Shown: piece by piece, positions 24,617 to 34,847 of the stretch
Numbering within the stretch: position 1 is the first letter of the stretch
Layout of the letters: the number at the start of each line of letters is the position of its first letter
Assembly: GCA_038064935.1 (NCBI GenBank)
Contig: JBBTRZ010000017.1
Location: 1 to 52,918 of the forward strand
DNA: 52,918 bases
Direction of reading: 5' to 3'
DNA from: JAGVGK01 sp038064935
GTDB taxonomy: Bacteria > Patescibacteriota > Minisyncoccia > Phycocordibacterales > JACOZG01
The notes under the pieces: model-generated
The model's database searches: none
Told to the model about the DNA's origin: nothing
The model's input: only the letters and a program-made list of their open reading frames with translations
Made by a program: the position numbers and the translations under genes

Positions 24617-26374
24617 CTATTCCAGTAAAAATCGTTTAATCGTGTCGCGGAAGCGAAAAGAGAGGAAAGAGAGGACAAGGAGCACAATACTTAAACTAAT
24701 GAAAGAAATGATTCGATAGAGATCCGAGAGTTGGGCAATATCAACGAAAAAGGCCTTGGCAATCACCACCGCGAAACCGACAATGGCCAAGCGCCGCGCC
24801 GCGCGCGAGTGCCAAATAATTCCGACGATCATGAGAACCGCAGCATGCGCGGTCCAGAGGAGCGACCACAGCAAGTTCTTCGAATTAGCCGAATTAGTGA
24901 TGACCGACACTTCCTGACTTAAGGTCAGCATGAGGAGGAGATTCGCCGCAACGCCGAGCACGGATGGCACTTTAGCTTCCCGGAGCGTAAGCGTACTGCG
25001 GTAACGATGATAAAAATAGGCGACAGCAAAGAGAGCCAGCGAACCGAGAAGGAAGGTGGCGAAACGCTCGTTCATGAAAGGTAAAAGGGCGGAGAGCGAA
25101 CCGCGCGCCGACTGATCAATCGCGATCAATCGAACAAGCATAATAGCGAAAACAATAAGGGCAAAAGTGCGCAAGGATTCGCTCACGAGACGGAAACCAA
25201 TCGCGGTTAAAATTACGCCCTCGATCGCCCAAGCGATAGTGATCCACTGGCTGTCGAGTTGGATCGGAACCGCCACCGTGACTAGTACCAGCCCCACTCC
25301 CGAGAGCGCGAGAATGTTTGAGCGATCGGCGGAATTAACGGCCGAGATAAGCGTCCCAAGCGCGAGATAGATCGCGGCCCCGAGGACAAAGAAGAACCCG
25401 AGATAGGGCTCATATCGATCAACCAAGAGGGAATAGCTTAAACCGAAATAGGCGGCGGCATTTAGGGCCGCCAAAATGCTTTCACTTGAACTGGCACTAA
25501 TCTCGCGACGAAGCAAACTGCGTAAAGTGGGCGCGAGGAGGAAAATTAAGAAGGCGAGAGTGAGAAAAAGCATGGTCGGCCCGAGAAATTGAGCGTGATA
25601 AAATCGGAAATACCAAGGGCTAAACACGAACCCCGTGCCGAGGAGAGTGAGAAGCGAAAGTCGAGTGAATCGTTGGAAAGCGCTAAGAACCAGAAAACCA
25701 AGGTCAAGAATAATTAAATAGGTGAAAAGTGAGCCATATTGATTGGTGCCACTTGAGAGAAGGAGTGGCGTCAGAAACCCGCCGAGAAGCGCGAGCGTGG
25801 CCAAGGTCTCGCTTTTCCAACGCGCGGCGAGCCCAACACCACCTGCCGTCACCAAGATCATAAAGCCGAACGCCGCCGTCTGGCCAATTAAGTGATAAAA
25901 ACCAAACGACGCATAGATCGAGAGGTAGAGAAGGGCCAAGCCGCCACCCATTAGATAGAAAGCGTAAGCCCGATATCGTTCGCGGCGGGCGAGAATGTCA
26001 CCGGTCACAAGCAGAGCAAGGCCGGCCAAGAGACCGAGAATCACGCGACCGGTGACGCCGATTAAATTATTTTCGAACGCGAACTTGAGAAAGAAACCGA
26101 CGCCAAAGAGAAGCGTAATAACACCAATGATGGCAAACCATTTGCCGGTGATGGCGCTCTCGGTCTTGGTGTTGCTAATTGGTTGTGACTTAGTTGTGGC
26201 AACCGGTTTCAGGAGGGAGTCGATGGAAGTGATTGTCGGCGGCGTAACGGGAGTAGCCATATCAACACCAAGAGTTGACGGTATTCCCGCTCGCCGCTCG
26301 AGCCGACCCACGCGCAAGCCGACCTCGGCGAGCGTTTGTTTAATCCCCAAAATTTCTTGTTCGATGTCAGGCAT
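24617..26374 (-). CDS. DUF2339 polytopic membrane protein
   Basis: A 585-residue protein with a short coiled-coil N-terminus (EQEILGIKQTLAEVGLRVGRLERR), a Pro/Thr-rich linker and then many membrane helices to the C-terminus. GKWFAIIGVITLLFGVGFFLKFAFE, GGGLALLYLSIYASFGFYHL and ALLGGFLTPLLLSSG are typical of DUF2339. Function is unknown. The pairing with DUF3999 is widespread and suggests that the coiled coil faces the cytoplasm while DUF3999 works outside. No clear Shine-Dalgarno sequence precedes the ATG, which lies 17 bases from the upstream gene's stop. Confidence 0.88.
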   Translation of the reverse strand: MPDIEQEILGIKQTLAEVGLRVGRLERRAGIPSTLGVDMATPVTPPTITSIDSLLKPVATTKSQPISNTKTESAITGKWFAIIGVITLLFGVGFFLKFAFENNLIGVTGRVILGLLAGLALLVTGDILARRERYRAYAFYLMGGGLALLYLSIYASFGFYHLIGQTAAFGFMILVTAGGVGLAARWKSETLATLALLGGFLTPLLLSSGTNQYGSLFTYLIILDLGFLVLSAFQRFTRLSLLTLLGTGFVFSPWYFRFYHAQFLGPTMLFLTLAFLIFLLAPTLRSLLRREISASSSESILAALNAAAYFGLSYSLLVDRYEPYLGFFFVLGAAIYLALGTLISAVNSADRSNILALSGVGLVLVTVAVPIQLDSQWITIAWAIEGVILTAIGFRLVSESLRTFALIVFAIMLVRLIAIDQSARGSLSALLPFMNERFATFLLGSLALFAVAYFYHRYRSTLTLREAKVPSVLGVAANLLLMLTLSQEVSVITNSANSKNLLWSLLWTAHAAVLMIVGIIWHSRAARRLAIVGFAVVIAKAFFVDIAQLSDLYRIISFISLSIVLLVLSFLSFRFRDTIKRFLLE

Positions 26375-26391
26375 GGGTTAAAACTTAATAA

Positions 26392-27525
26392 TCATTTTAT
26401 AAATCGGAATGTGGAAAGAATTTTGTTCAGAATATTAAAATTGGCGCTATCACCATAAATATAAAAGGTTAGAAGACGAGTCTTTTCTTTATTCAACGGA
26501 ATCGTGTATTCCACACTCTCGATGCTACCACTTGGCAATAAGTCACGGTCAGGACTTTTGATAACTTCATTTTCGCCGATCATCACTTTAGAAAAACCTT
26601 TTTTCTTGAGACTGGCATTATCTTGTTCACCGATCCATTTGTTTTCATCATTGTACAAAATTGCAAGCTGAATTATGTTATAACCAGTTCTAGATTCTAA
26701 TGCTTGGTTTCCTTGGTTATCAACACCATAGAAGTCTTCTCCTTCTGGATAATTGCGCAATCTAGATACGCCGTCTCTTTCTAACTCCTGAGGTGCTTCA
26801 TTCCTATATTCCGGTGGATACTTAAACTCAAACCCATATTTATCATTCCGATAAGTTTTCCAGCCTTCTACCCCCTCCGAACCTCCCCCCAAGGGGGAGG
26901 TGTAAGTTCCCTCCCCTTCGGGGAGGGCGGAGGGTGGGGTTATGTTTTTCCCCTGCCACAGCCAATAGCCGCCGATGATGAGCAGGACCGGAAGAATAAT
27001 TAAAAAGATGCCGGATTTTGATTTAGGTGTGTCAACACTCGGTGTTGACGATGGCTCGGTTGGTGGTAGTACTTGGTTTGATTCTAAGTTTTGATCGTCC
27101 ATAATTATTATCTTATCATATACTCTTGGGTTTTCTTTCAAATCTTTGTATATGTCTAAAATGAAACCTAATAATGAAATTAATAGAGCTGGCGGGTTAA
27201 CATATCCTTTGAAAAAATCAAAGTTAGCAATATCTAAGAAACCAATGATGATTAACAGAAATAGTAAAGGTCCGTGTTCTGCCCAATAAACTCTTTTTCT
27301 GTTTATTTTTATTATTTTGAAATCTAAAAAAATTGTTTTTGCTGAAAGAACTATTATTATTATGAGCAGTATTGTCGGATATTTTAATTGAAAGTGAAAA
27401 ATTCCGTAAATTAGAATTAGATAGATGAATAACCATACCAAATAAACTTTTCTTACACGTTTCATTCCTGGAAAATTCATAAAGAGATGAGTAGTGATAT
27501 GGCTCAATGCTACCACACCCCACAT
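26392..27525 (-). CDS. Membrane protein with N-terminal helices and a PsbP-like C-terminal domain
   Basis: A 377-residue protein in two parts. Residues 1-135 hold about four membrane helices and are AT-rich. From MDDQNLESNQVLPP on, a Pro/Ser linker, one helix (SGIFLIILPVLLIIGGYWLW) and an extracytoplasmic domain (WKTYRNDKYGFEFKYPPEY...) follow. The second part looks like a complete small anchored protein by itself, so this may be a fusion of two genes or two translation products. A 77-base palindromic repeat sits in frame between helix and domain (TPPSALPEGEGTYTSPLGGG). The ATG follows the uvrB TAA without a gap. I do not recognise its function. Confidence 0.6.
   Translation of the reverse strand: MWGVVALSHITTHLFMNFPGMKRVRKVYLVWLFIYLILIYGIFHFQLKYPTILLIIIIVLSAKTIFLDFKIIKINRKRVYWAEHGPLLFLLIIIGFLDIANFDFFKGYVNPPALLISLLGFILDIYKDLKENPRVYDKIIIMDDQNLESNQVLPPTEPSSTPSVDTPKSKSGIFLIILPVLLIIGGYWLWQGKNITPPSALPEGEGTYTSPLGGGSEGVEGWKTYRNDKYGFEFKYPPEYRNEAPQELERDGVSRLRNYPEGEDFYGVDNQGNQALESRTGYNIIQLAILYNDENKWIGEQDNASLKKKGFSKVMIGENEVIKSPDRDLLPSGSIESVEYTIPLNKEKTRLLTFYIYGDSANFNILNKILSTFRFIK
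26866..26942. repeat. 77-base palindromic element, copy 1
   Basis: Contains the hairpins CCTCCCCCCAAGGGGGAGG and CCCTCCCCTTCGGGGAGGG. Its reverse complement aligns along its whole length with the element in uvrB (28252-28327). In the host gene it encodes PSALPEGEGTYTSPLGGGSE with the frame kept open. Confidence 0.85.
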
Positions 27526-29628
<2,103 letters not shown>

Positions 29629-29636
29629 ATCGTTCC

Positions 29637-29665
29637 ACTCTAACTGTTTGACCAAACTTTTTCAA
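29637..29665 (-). promoter_or_regulatory. Promoter of uvrB
   Basis: Minus-strand TTGAAA (29660-29665), a 17-base spacer and TAGAGT (29637-29642). The ATG at 29628 starts 8 bases after the -10, so the mRNA should be leaderless. Confidence 0.6.
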
Positions 29666-29709
29666 ACAAAAAAGGGGCCCCATGTTGGAACAAGCAACAC
29701 AGGGACCCC
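29666..29709 (-). terminator. Intrinsic terminator, distal of a tandem pair after tgt
   Basis: On the minus strand GGGGTCCC pairs with GGGGCCCC (one G-U), with an inner TGTTG/CAACA stem, followed by TTTTTTG. It ends directly at the uvrB -35, separating tgt from uvrB. Confidence 0.8.
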
Positions 29710-29747
29710 AAGCTGGCACGGAGGTCACCGAGCCCAGCGAGTGGAAG

Positions 29748-29822
29748 ATCAAAAACAAAAAAGACCAAAGGGGCTGGCGGATGCCCGAACACCGTCCAAC
29801 AAGAAACCGCACCCGCCAGCCC
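29748..29822 (-). terminator. Intrinsic terminator, proximal of a tandem pair after tgt
   Basis: On the minus strand a 10-base stem GGGCTGGCGG/CCGCCAGCCC (29771-29780 with 29813-29822) encloses a 32-base loop and is followed by CTTTGGTCTTTTTTG. The intervening 29710-29747 shows no gene. Confidence 0.65.
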
Positions 29823-29878
29823 TAGGATGAAGGCAATCACTCAACCACAAGGCAAGGTAGCAAATCAATCTTAGCTCG

Positions 29879-31186
29879 TCAAGTTGATTGAGTGGATAAA
29901 TATCGGAGTAGAAATTGGTGACGAAAGGACTCGAAATTGTCTTGGAGAATTGACTCCCGAATCTGATGGAAAAATGAATTAAAGAAATAGAGATTATGAA
30001 TCGAGGCCAAAGTGGTTGAGAGCATTTCCTTTGATCGAAAGAGGTGACTCAAGTAAGCGCGGGAATAATTTAAACAAGTTAAGCAGTCACAATCAGCTTC
30101 AATCGGCTCAAAGTCAGTGGTAAATTTACTCGATGCTAAATTAAGTCGGCCACTCTTAGTCTCCACTGTCCCATGCCGACCCAACCGCGTGGGCGTGACG
30201 CAATCGAAACTGTCTACCCCAGCCGCGACCCCGGCCAAAATATCTTCCACCTCTCCAATCCCGAGCAAGTGTCGCGGACGATCGAGTGGCAAAAGTCTGT
30301 TCACGAGTCCAACCGAGCTGCCGATATCTTCTTTGCTAAAAGAACCACCGATTGCAAAACCGTCAACACCGAGCGTTGACATAAACCGCGCGCTCGACTC
30401 GCGCAAATCGAGGAAACGGCCACCTTGGATAATGCCAAAAAGAGCTTGACCAGCCGGCCCCAAGGACTCACCTTGGGGATAATTCTTAAGGTGAGTCCTT
30501 GGGGTTAATCGCTCATGTTCGGCCACACTTCGCTTCGCCCACTCGTGCGTGCGCTCAAGCGCCGTCGCTTGATAAGCGTAAGGCGCTTGCGGCGTCGTAC
30601 ATTCATCGAAGGCCAAAATAATGTCGGCGCCTAAATCGTGCTGAATCGCGATTGACGATTCCGGGGTCAAGCGATGCCGCGAGCCGTCCCGCGGCGAACG
30701 GAAGGTGACACCATCGTCGTCTATTTTTACGAACGATGACGGAGACAGGCGAGCAAAATTTTCATCGGCGTCGGAGCCCGCCCCGCTTCCGACGGGGTGG
30801 GTAAAGACGTGAAAATTTTGCTCGCCTGTCGGAGTCGGGGTTGGATCTTTGGCAACTTTAGACACCCCGCTCCCATACGCCGCGCCGAGGGAGAACACTT
30901 GAAAGCCGCCTGAATCGGTCATGATCGGTCCGGGCCAATTCATAAATTTGTGCAAGCCCCCGGCCGATTTAACGACCGCTTCACCCGGAGAGAGGTGAAG
31001 GTGGAAAGTGTTGGCAAAAATTACTTGAGTCCCCGCGGCCTGCGCTGCCTCGGGAGTGACGCCCTTAAACGCCGCCTGGGTCGCTACGGCCACGAACGCC
31101 GGGGTCTCAATTACCCCATGCGCCGTCTCAATTCTTCCCGCCCGCGCCAGTGAATTCCGACTGGTTTTCTCAACTGTAAATTTCAC
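29879..31186 (-). CDS. tgt: tRNA-guanine transglycosylase (queuine/preQ1)
   Basis: Tgt exchanges the wobble guanine of GUN-anticodon tRNAs for preQ1. Recognisable are AFVAVATQAAFKGVTPE, the active-site MTDSGGFQVFSL, ILAFDECT, ALFGIIQGG, the substrate loop GFAIGGSFS, and the zinc ligands CDCLTC with a later histidine (ASIHNLYF). At 435 residues it is about 60 longer than usual. The excess lies in two palindromic inserts, one between the SLGAAYGSG loop and DDDGVTFRSPRDGS, the other between AKRSVAEHE and ALFGIIQGG. The start is GTG at 31186, 7 bases after TATACT. GH15 ends just upstream, and tandem terminators follow. Confidence 0.95.
   Translation of the reverse strand: MKFTVEKTSRNSLARAGRIETAHGVIETPAFVAVATQAAFKGVTPEAAQAAGTQVIFANTFHLHLSPGEAVVKSAGGLHKFMNWPGPIMTDSGGFQVFSLGAAYGSGVSKVAKDPTPTPTGEQNFHVFTHPVGSGAGSDADENFARLSPSSFVKIDDDGVTFRSPRDGSRHRLTPESSIAIQHDLGADIILAFDECTTPQAPYAYQATALERTHEWAKRSVAEHERLTPRTHLKNYPQGESLGPAGQALFGIIQGGRFLDLRESSARFMSTLGVDGFAIGGSFSKEDIGSSVGLVNRLLPLDRPRHLLGIGEVEDILAGVAAGVDSFDCVTPTRLGRHGTVETKSGRLNLASSKFTTDFEPIEADCDCLTCLNYSRAYLSHLFRSKEMLSTTLASIHNLYFFNSFFHQIRESILQDNFESFRHQFLLRYLSTQST
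30458..30504. repeat. Perfect 17-base inverted repeat inside tgt
   Basis: Arms at 30458-30474 (CCCCAAGGACTCACCTT) and 30488-30504 are perfect reverse complements around a 13-base loop. The insert encodes TPRTHLKNYPQGESLG, which is absent from standard Tgt proteins at this place. Confidence 0.85.
30744..30830. repeat. Perfect 21-base inverted repeat inside tgt, with a nested GC-rich palindrome
   Basis: Arms at 30744-30764 and 30810-30830 are perfect reverse complements (core GCGAGCAAAATTTT). The 45-base loop holds a second palindrome with CGTCGGA/TCCGACG arms and a CCCGCCCC/GGGGTGGG core like the inserts in secA and dus. Together they encode roughly GEQNFHVFTHPVGSG and on to DENFARLSPSS. Confidence 0.88.
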
Positions 31187-31191
31187 TCGCC

Positions 31192-33177
31192 CTAGTATAC
31201 CGGATTACAGGCCTGGCACACGCCGAACTCTTCTAATTTATCCAGATAAGCAATGACGGTACGGACGAATTCAGCGTGACTCCAGACCAGCGGCAGAACC
31301 GAGAGCTGTTCGCCGGTCAGCGGGTTTAATTGTTCGGACAAGAGTCCCGATTGTGTGGCATAACGGGTACACCAACGAAGTTTCTCCCGCACCGGTTCGA
31401 GTTCGGCCTCGCTTCTCGCCGCCCGAATAGCGTGTTGCGCGAACCATAAAGTGGTAACGAACCAAGGATTGCCTTCGCTCCTCGCGTCCACTCGGTGATA
31501 ACCATCGTGCTGGTGACGACCTAAACCGCCAATCCCAAATTTCGCCGTTAGCGCCACTTCCGTCTCCACGATTTCTCGGACGAGCCGTGGATCGTCAACG
31601 GGCATAATCCCAAAAACGGAAAGACCGTGGGCCGTCGAAGCGTCAACGGTCATATCATAATGGAGAGTATCACCAGTCAATCGAAGCAGTTTGCAGAATC
31701 GGCCGGTTACCGGATCGTATAGATGTTCGAGAATCGCCCGACGGATGGATTCGGCCGTTTCAGCATAAATCACCTCGCTCTTCTTCTTACCCAATAAAGA
31801 CGCAAACTTGGCCGCAGCCGTAAGCGCGCCGACCACGCTCGCCGCGGTGAAAGTGACAATACCGAAGCGTTCTTCCCAGAGATCGTAGCTCGGTTTAGGG
31901 AGACCTGTCGCTTCGTCACGGTAAAGCACGAGGAAATCCGCGCTGCGTTTGATGAGAGAATTGTAAATTGATTCAATGAATTCAAGGTCTTTAGAAATTT
32001 CATAATAATTCCACAGCGCGTGAAGGATGAGCGCCGTCTCGTCTTCTTGAATGGGCAATTGAAACTTCCCGTCATGAAGCCAGGGGTGCCAGGAACTCCC
32101 GAGGGATTCGTCGGGACTATACTTGTGCATGAAATAACCATCAGTCGCAATCACCCGATCACAGAAACCGAAAAAGAGTTTGGCCACATTGGCATCCCCC
32201 GCCTCGCTCAAGGCGAGGGCGGTGATCGCCGCGTCGCGCGGCCAAACATAGCAATAAGTGTCCTTATTTTTCTGTAAGACATGCGAATTACCGGAGGCAA
32301 TAATCGCGCCATTCTTGTTCACATGCGCCCGCATAATCAAAATTGATTTCTGAAACAAACTGACGATGGCTGAATCGAGACCATGAAAACTGAAATTCTG
32401 GCGCGTCACCCAGGCATGCCAGAAATTACGCGTCGTCTCAATCAAGTGTCCCGGACCGCGTTCGAGAATATAACTATTCAATTGTTCAACTTCCGCGATT
32501 GATTCTCCGACCGCCAACCAGTAATAAACGAGCTTTTCTTCGAGCGGTTGGTATCGGGTCGAGAGGCCAATCACGGAATCAACTTGACCGTGTTCAATAT
32601 TATTCTTGGCCAAGATACCATCCTCGGCATCTTTGTGCGTCCCCTCCTTACCCTCGGCGCCAAAAATACCGGTGGAATAATCGTCGAAACCGCGGCCGTC
32701 AATCTGGGCATTAATGATAAAAGCCCGTCGGTTACGATAATGGACAATCACCTTAAGTAGCGGGTTATAATAGGCCGTATGAGCCACATGAGATTCAGAG
32801 ATCTCAAATTGTTGATTGAAAAAAAGTCCGATCGTTCGAGTCGCGTCGGGACGAGTATTTTTAATAATCACTCGACGCAAAAAAATATTTTTCTCATTAT
32901 AAACCAAATCGGTAATCAAAAGGGTCACCCCGAGGCGGAGGTTGACGGCTTTAATTTTCCCCGCGAGGACAGTCTCTTCCAGCTCGATGGTAATCTCCCA
33001 ATCATCGCCAGACAACCACGACAGCGTGCCATCAACGAAAACCCCGACTCGGTGCAGGAAATAACTCCCAACTTGATTCTCGAGACCGACATAAGGGAAA
33101 TAAAAATCACGCACCTGACCAAATTGATCGAGGTTGACAAGAATGTTGCCGTTGCCGAGGGTGAGCGCCTTAGGCAT
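31192..33177 (-). CDS. Glycoside hydrolase family 15 (glucoamylase/trehalase-like)
   Basis: A 661-residue cytoplasmic enzyme (no signal peptide). The N-terminal beta-sandwich begins MPKALTLGNGNILVNLDQFGQVRDFYFPYVG, standard for bacterial GH15. The (alpha/alpha)6 barrel shows KDTYCYVWPRDAAITALAL, SSWHPWLHDG, PSYDLWEERFGI (catalytic glutamate region) and GHHQHDGYHR-like GRHQHDGYHRVDARSEGNPW. It should release glucose from alpha-glucans or related oligosaccharides. The ATG overlaps the DUF5752 gene by 8 bases. With GH57 and GT4 neighbours it fits a pathway that makes and trims a storage or surface alpha-glucan. Confidence 0.92.
   Translation of the reverse strand: MPKALTLGNGNILVNLDQFGQVRDFYFPYVGLENQVGSYFLHRVGVFVDGTLSWLSGDDWEITIELEETVLAGKIKAVNLRLGVTLLITDLVYNEKNIFLRRVIIKNTRPDATRTIGLFFNQQFEISESHVAHTAYYNPLLKVIVHYRNRRAFIINAQIDGRGFDDYSTGIFGAEGKEGTHKDAEDGILAKNNIEHGQVDSVIGLSTRYQPLEEKLVYYWLAVGESIAEVEQLNSYILERGPGHLIETTRNFWHAWVTRQNFSFHGLDSAIVSLFQKSILIMRAHVNKNGAIIASGNSHVLQKNKDTYCYVWPRDAAITALALSEAGDANVAKLFFGFCDRVIATDGYFMHKYSPDESLGSSWHPWLHDGKFQLPIQEDETALILHALWNYYEISKDLEFIESIYNSLIKRSADFLVLYRDEATGLPKPSYDLWEERFGIVTFTAASVVGALTAAAKFASLLGKKKSEVIYAETAESIRRAILEHLYDPVTGRFCKLLRLTGDTLHYDMTVDASTAHGLSVFGIMPVDDPRLVREIVETEVALTAKFGIGGLGRHQHDGYHRVDARSEGNPWFVTTLWFAQHAIRAARSEAELEPVREKLRWCTRYATQSGLLSEQLNPLTGEQLSVLPLVWSHAEFVRTVIAYLDKLEEFGVCQACNPVY
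31194..31199 (-). promoter_or_regulatory. Promoter -10 of tgt
   Basis: TATACT on the minus strand, overlapping the last codons and stop of the GH15 gene, 7 bases before the tgt GTG. No clear -35. Leaderless start predicted. Confidence 0.5.
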
Positions 33178-33511
33178 CGTACCGCTTGAGTGAGCGCGCG
33201 ACCGCGGCCCGGGCGGCGGCCACCGTCTTCGCCGTCTCGAGCGCGCGGGCGCAAGATTCATCGCCTAAAACCGCCGCCACCCACTTGGCGAAATCGTTGC
33301 CACTCCGCTCTGTGTGATAGCGGAATTGTTCTTCGGTGATAATGGCGAGGAACTTACTCAAATCAAGCAGATGCCGAAGCGCCGGACCATTATTCACCCA
33401 GAACGATGCCCCAGCGGGGGCCAAGGGAAGCGGCGGCAGTTTGCGCTTCCGCGGCGCCGGCGACTTCACTGGCTTCACCACCGATTTAACCGTTGATCGT
33501 TTTTTCAACAT
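33170..33511 (-). CDS. DUF5752 family protein
   Basis: A 113-residue protein. A basic Pro/Lys-rich N-terminus (LKKRSTVKSVVKPVKSPAPRKRK) is followed by the DUF5752 core FWVNNGPALRHLLDLSKFLAIITEEQFRYHTERSGNDFAKWVAAVLGD. In Patescibacteria such proteins often lie among GH57, GH15 and glycosyltransferase genes, as here; the function is unknown. It overlaps the GH15 start by 8 bases and begins 7 bases after the GH57 stop. TAGAAT (33521-33526) stands 9 bases before the ATG, straddling the GH57 stop, so it may also have its own leaderless start. Confidence 0.75.
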   Translation of the reverse strand: MLKKRSTVKSVVKPVKSPAPRKRKLPPLPLAPAGASFWVNNGPALRHLLDLSKFLAIITEEQFRYHTERSGNDFAKWVAAVLGDESCARALETAKTVAAARAAVARSLKRYDA

Positions 33512-33518
33512 AACTACT

Positions 33519-34760
33519 TTATTCTACTAAAAGAGCGCCCGGGTGTGAAGTGGAAATGGCGAGGTTATCCACTCCGAGGCGCAAACGGAGATCGGTTGTC
33601 GCATTGATGAAGGCGATGAAGGCCTCGTACGGCGAACGATAGGGATTGAAGTAAGCATGGACATCGCCGTCGGCGAACCACTTGGTGCACATATAATAGA
33701 AGTGGTCGGAGGTCGTGAGCCGGCGCCAAGTCTCCAGCAGGTCATCGTCGCCCGCGGCTAAAACAAACGGTTCGAGATCGTAGACGGCGCGCAAAGCACT
33801 CGTCTGAAGATCATTGCCGGTCCAAGCCGAGAGATCGCGCTCGGTGTCGGCCCAAGTCACCACTTCCGGCACATTCACTTCGTCGCGAACCGGATAATTG
33901 CGCGCCGCTTCTTCGACCGTTACGAAACTATTATCTGGATGGGCAAGAATTTCCCCGGGTAAATGACGAAGAAAATTGAAAATGCCGGTATCTGCCCATT
34001 GATGCTCGCCAAAGGTTTCGTAATCCATAAAGAGATTGATGAGATCGCCGGTGCCATTCGCGGCGGAAACCCACCGGCTAAATTTGGGAGCCGTGAGCGG
34101 ATATTCTGACCACGATTTCTCGGAAAAGCGAAAAGCCACATCATCTGACAGACGATAATTCTTGAGGAGGAGCTTGACGCGCTTGGTCCCCGCGGGCCAA
34201 TAGACGAAGTTGGGACTGCGCCAACCGAGAATCGAATCCCAGCCTTCGGCGAGTACCGCTTCATAACCACGGTGCTCGGCCCAACGCCCGAGATTGTTGT
34301 TGTAAGCGAGTTCGGTATTGCGGAAAACGCGGGGGGTGACGCCGAAGATCCGCTTCACCGCGGCGCGGTGCCGGGCCACTTGGCGTTCAAACTCGGCCAG
34401 AGAGTAGAAGAAAGCGAGTGAGTGGTGATGGGTCTCGGCGAGGACAGCAACGCGACCGGTATCAACCAGTCGCCGGAAGGAATCAAGCGTCGCGGGCGAA
34501 TATTCTTCAAGTTGGTCGAGGAGAATGCCGGAGAGCGAGAAGCTGACTTTGAATTCCGGATAGCGCTTTAATAATTCGAGGAACAATTCGTTCGTCGGTT
34601 GGTAACACTTCCCCGCCACCTTCCGGATAATTCGGCCGTTATTGAGATCGGTGTCGGAGTCGTCGTTAAAATATTCATGATCGTGGCCGACATCGAAGAC
34701 GCGGTAACGCTTCACCCGCCTTGGTTGATGCACTTGGAAATAAAAACAGACGGCTGGCAT
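33519..34760 (-). CDS. Glycoside hydrolase family 57 alpha-amylase-like enzyme
   Basis: A 413-residue cytoplasmic enzyme. Family 57 features are the N-terminal VCFYFQVHQPRR, then HHHSLAFFYS, the nucleophile region FRNTELAYNN and the acid region MDYETFGEHQW. The C-terminal helical part ends near the stop. GH57 enzymes cleave or transfer alpha-1,4-glucan chains. It shares orientation with DUF5752, GH15 and (further upstream) GT4, a block that likely handles one alpha-glucan. The ATG at 34760 is chosen because it starts the first barrel strand and is preceded by an extended -10; the upstream extension to 34805 runs through the preceding terminator. Confidence 0.92.
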   Translation of the reverse strand: MPAVCFYFQVHQPRRVKRYRVFDVGHDHEYFNDDSDTDLNNGRIIRKVAGKCYQPTNELFLELLKRYPEFKVSFSLSGILLDQLEEYSPATLDSFRRLVDTGRVAVLAETHHHSLAFFYSLAEFERQVARHRAAVKRIFGVTPRVFRNTELAYNNNLGRWAEHRGYEAVLAEGWDSILGWRSPNFVYWPAGTKRVKLLLKNYRLSDDVAFRFSEKSWSEYPLTAPKFSRWVSAANGTGDLINLFMDYETFGEHQWADTGIFNFLRHLPGEILAHPDNSFVTVEEAARNYPVRDEVNVPEVVTWADTERDLSAWTGNDLQTSALRAVYDLEPFVLAAGDDDLLETWRRLTTSDHFYYMCTKWFADGDVHAYFNPYRSPYEAFIAFINATTDLRLRLGVDNLAISTSHPGALLVE

Positions 34761-34767
34761 GAGGAGT

Positions 34768-34773
34768 ATCTTA
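34768..34773 (-). promoter_or_regulatory. Extended -10 promoter of GH57
   Basis: TGT then TAAGAT on the minus strand, 7 bases before the ATG. The position leaves no room for a leader. Confidence 0.55.
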
Positions 34774-34785
34774 ACATAATTTGCC

Positions 34786-34817
34786 AAAGAAAAAGGGCAA
34801 TCCAATTAAGGATTGCC
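34786..34817 (-). terminator. Intrinsic terminator of the 34848-35258 gene
   Basis: Minus-strand GGCAATCC, TTAAT, GGATTGCC and CTTTTTCTTT. It lies 30 bases after the stop of the small gene and directly before the GH57 promoter. Confidence 0.85.
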
Positions 34818-34847
34818 ACAATCGTTTCAATCTTCCTGTTTTATCAT

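Noticed and set aside
27023..27052. Small inverted repeat GTCAACAC/GTGTTGAC as an operator
   Set aside because: It lies inside coding sequence and similar GTCAAC/GTTGAC pairs occur by chance in other genes here.
29666..29878. Possible SRP, 6S or other structural RNA in the hairpin-rich gap after tgt
   Set aside because: No SRP tetraloop motif or other signature is present; the hairpins with T-runs are explained as tandem terminators on the minus strand.
33178..33261. N-terminal extension of the GH15 enzyme
   Set aside because: It is an arginine/proline-rich shadow of the DUF5752 gene in another frame; the family starts at MPKALTLGNG.
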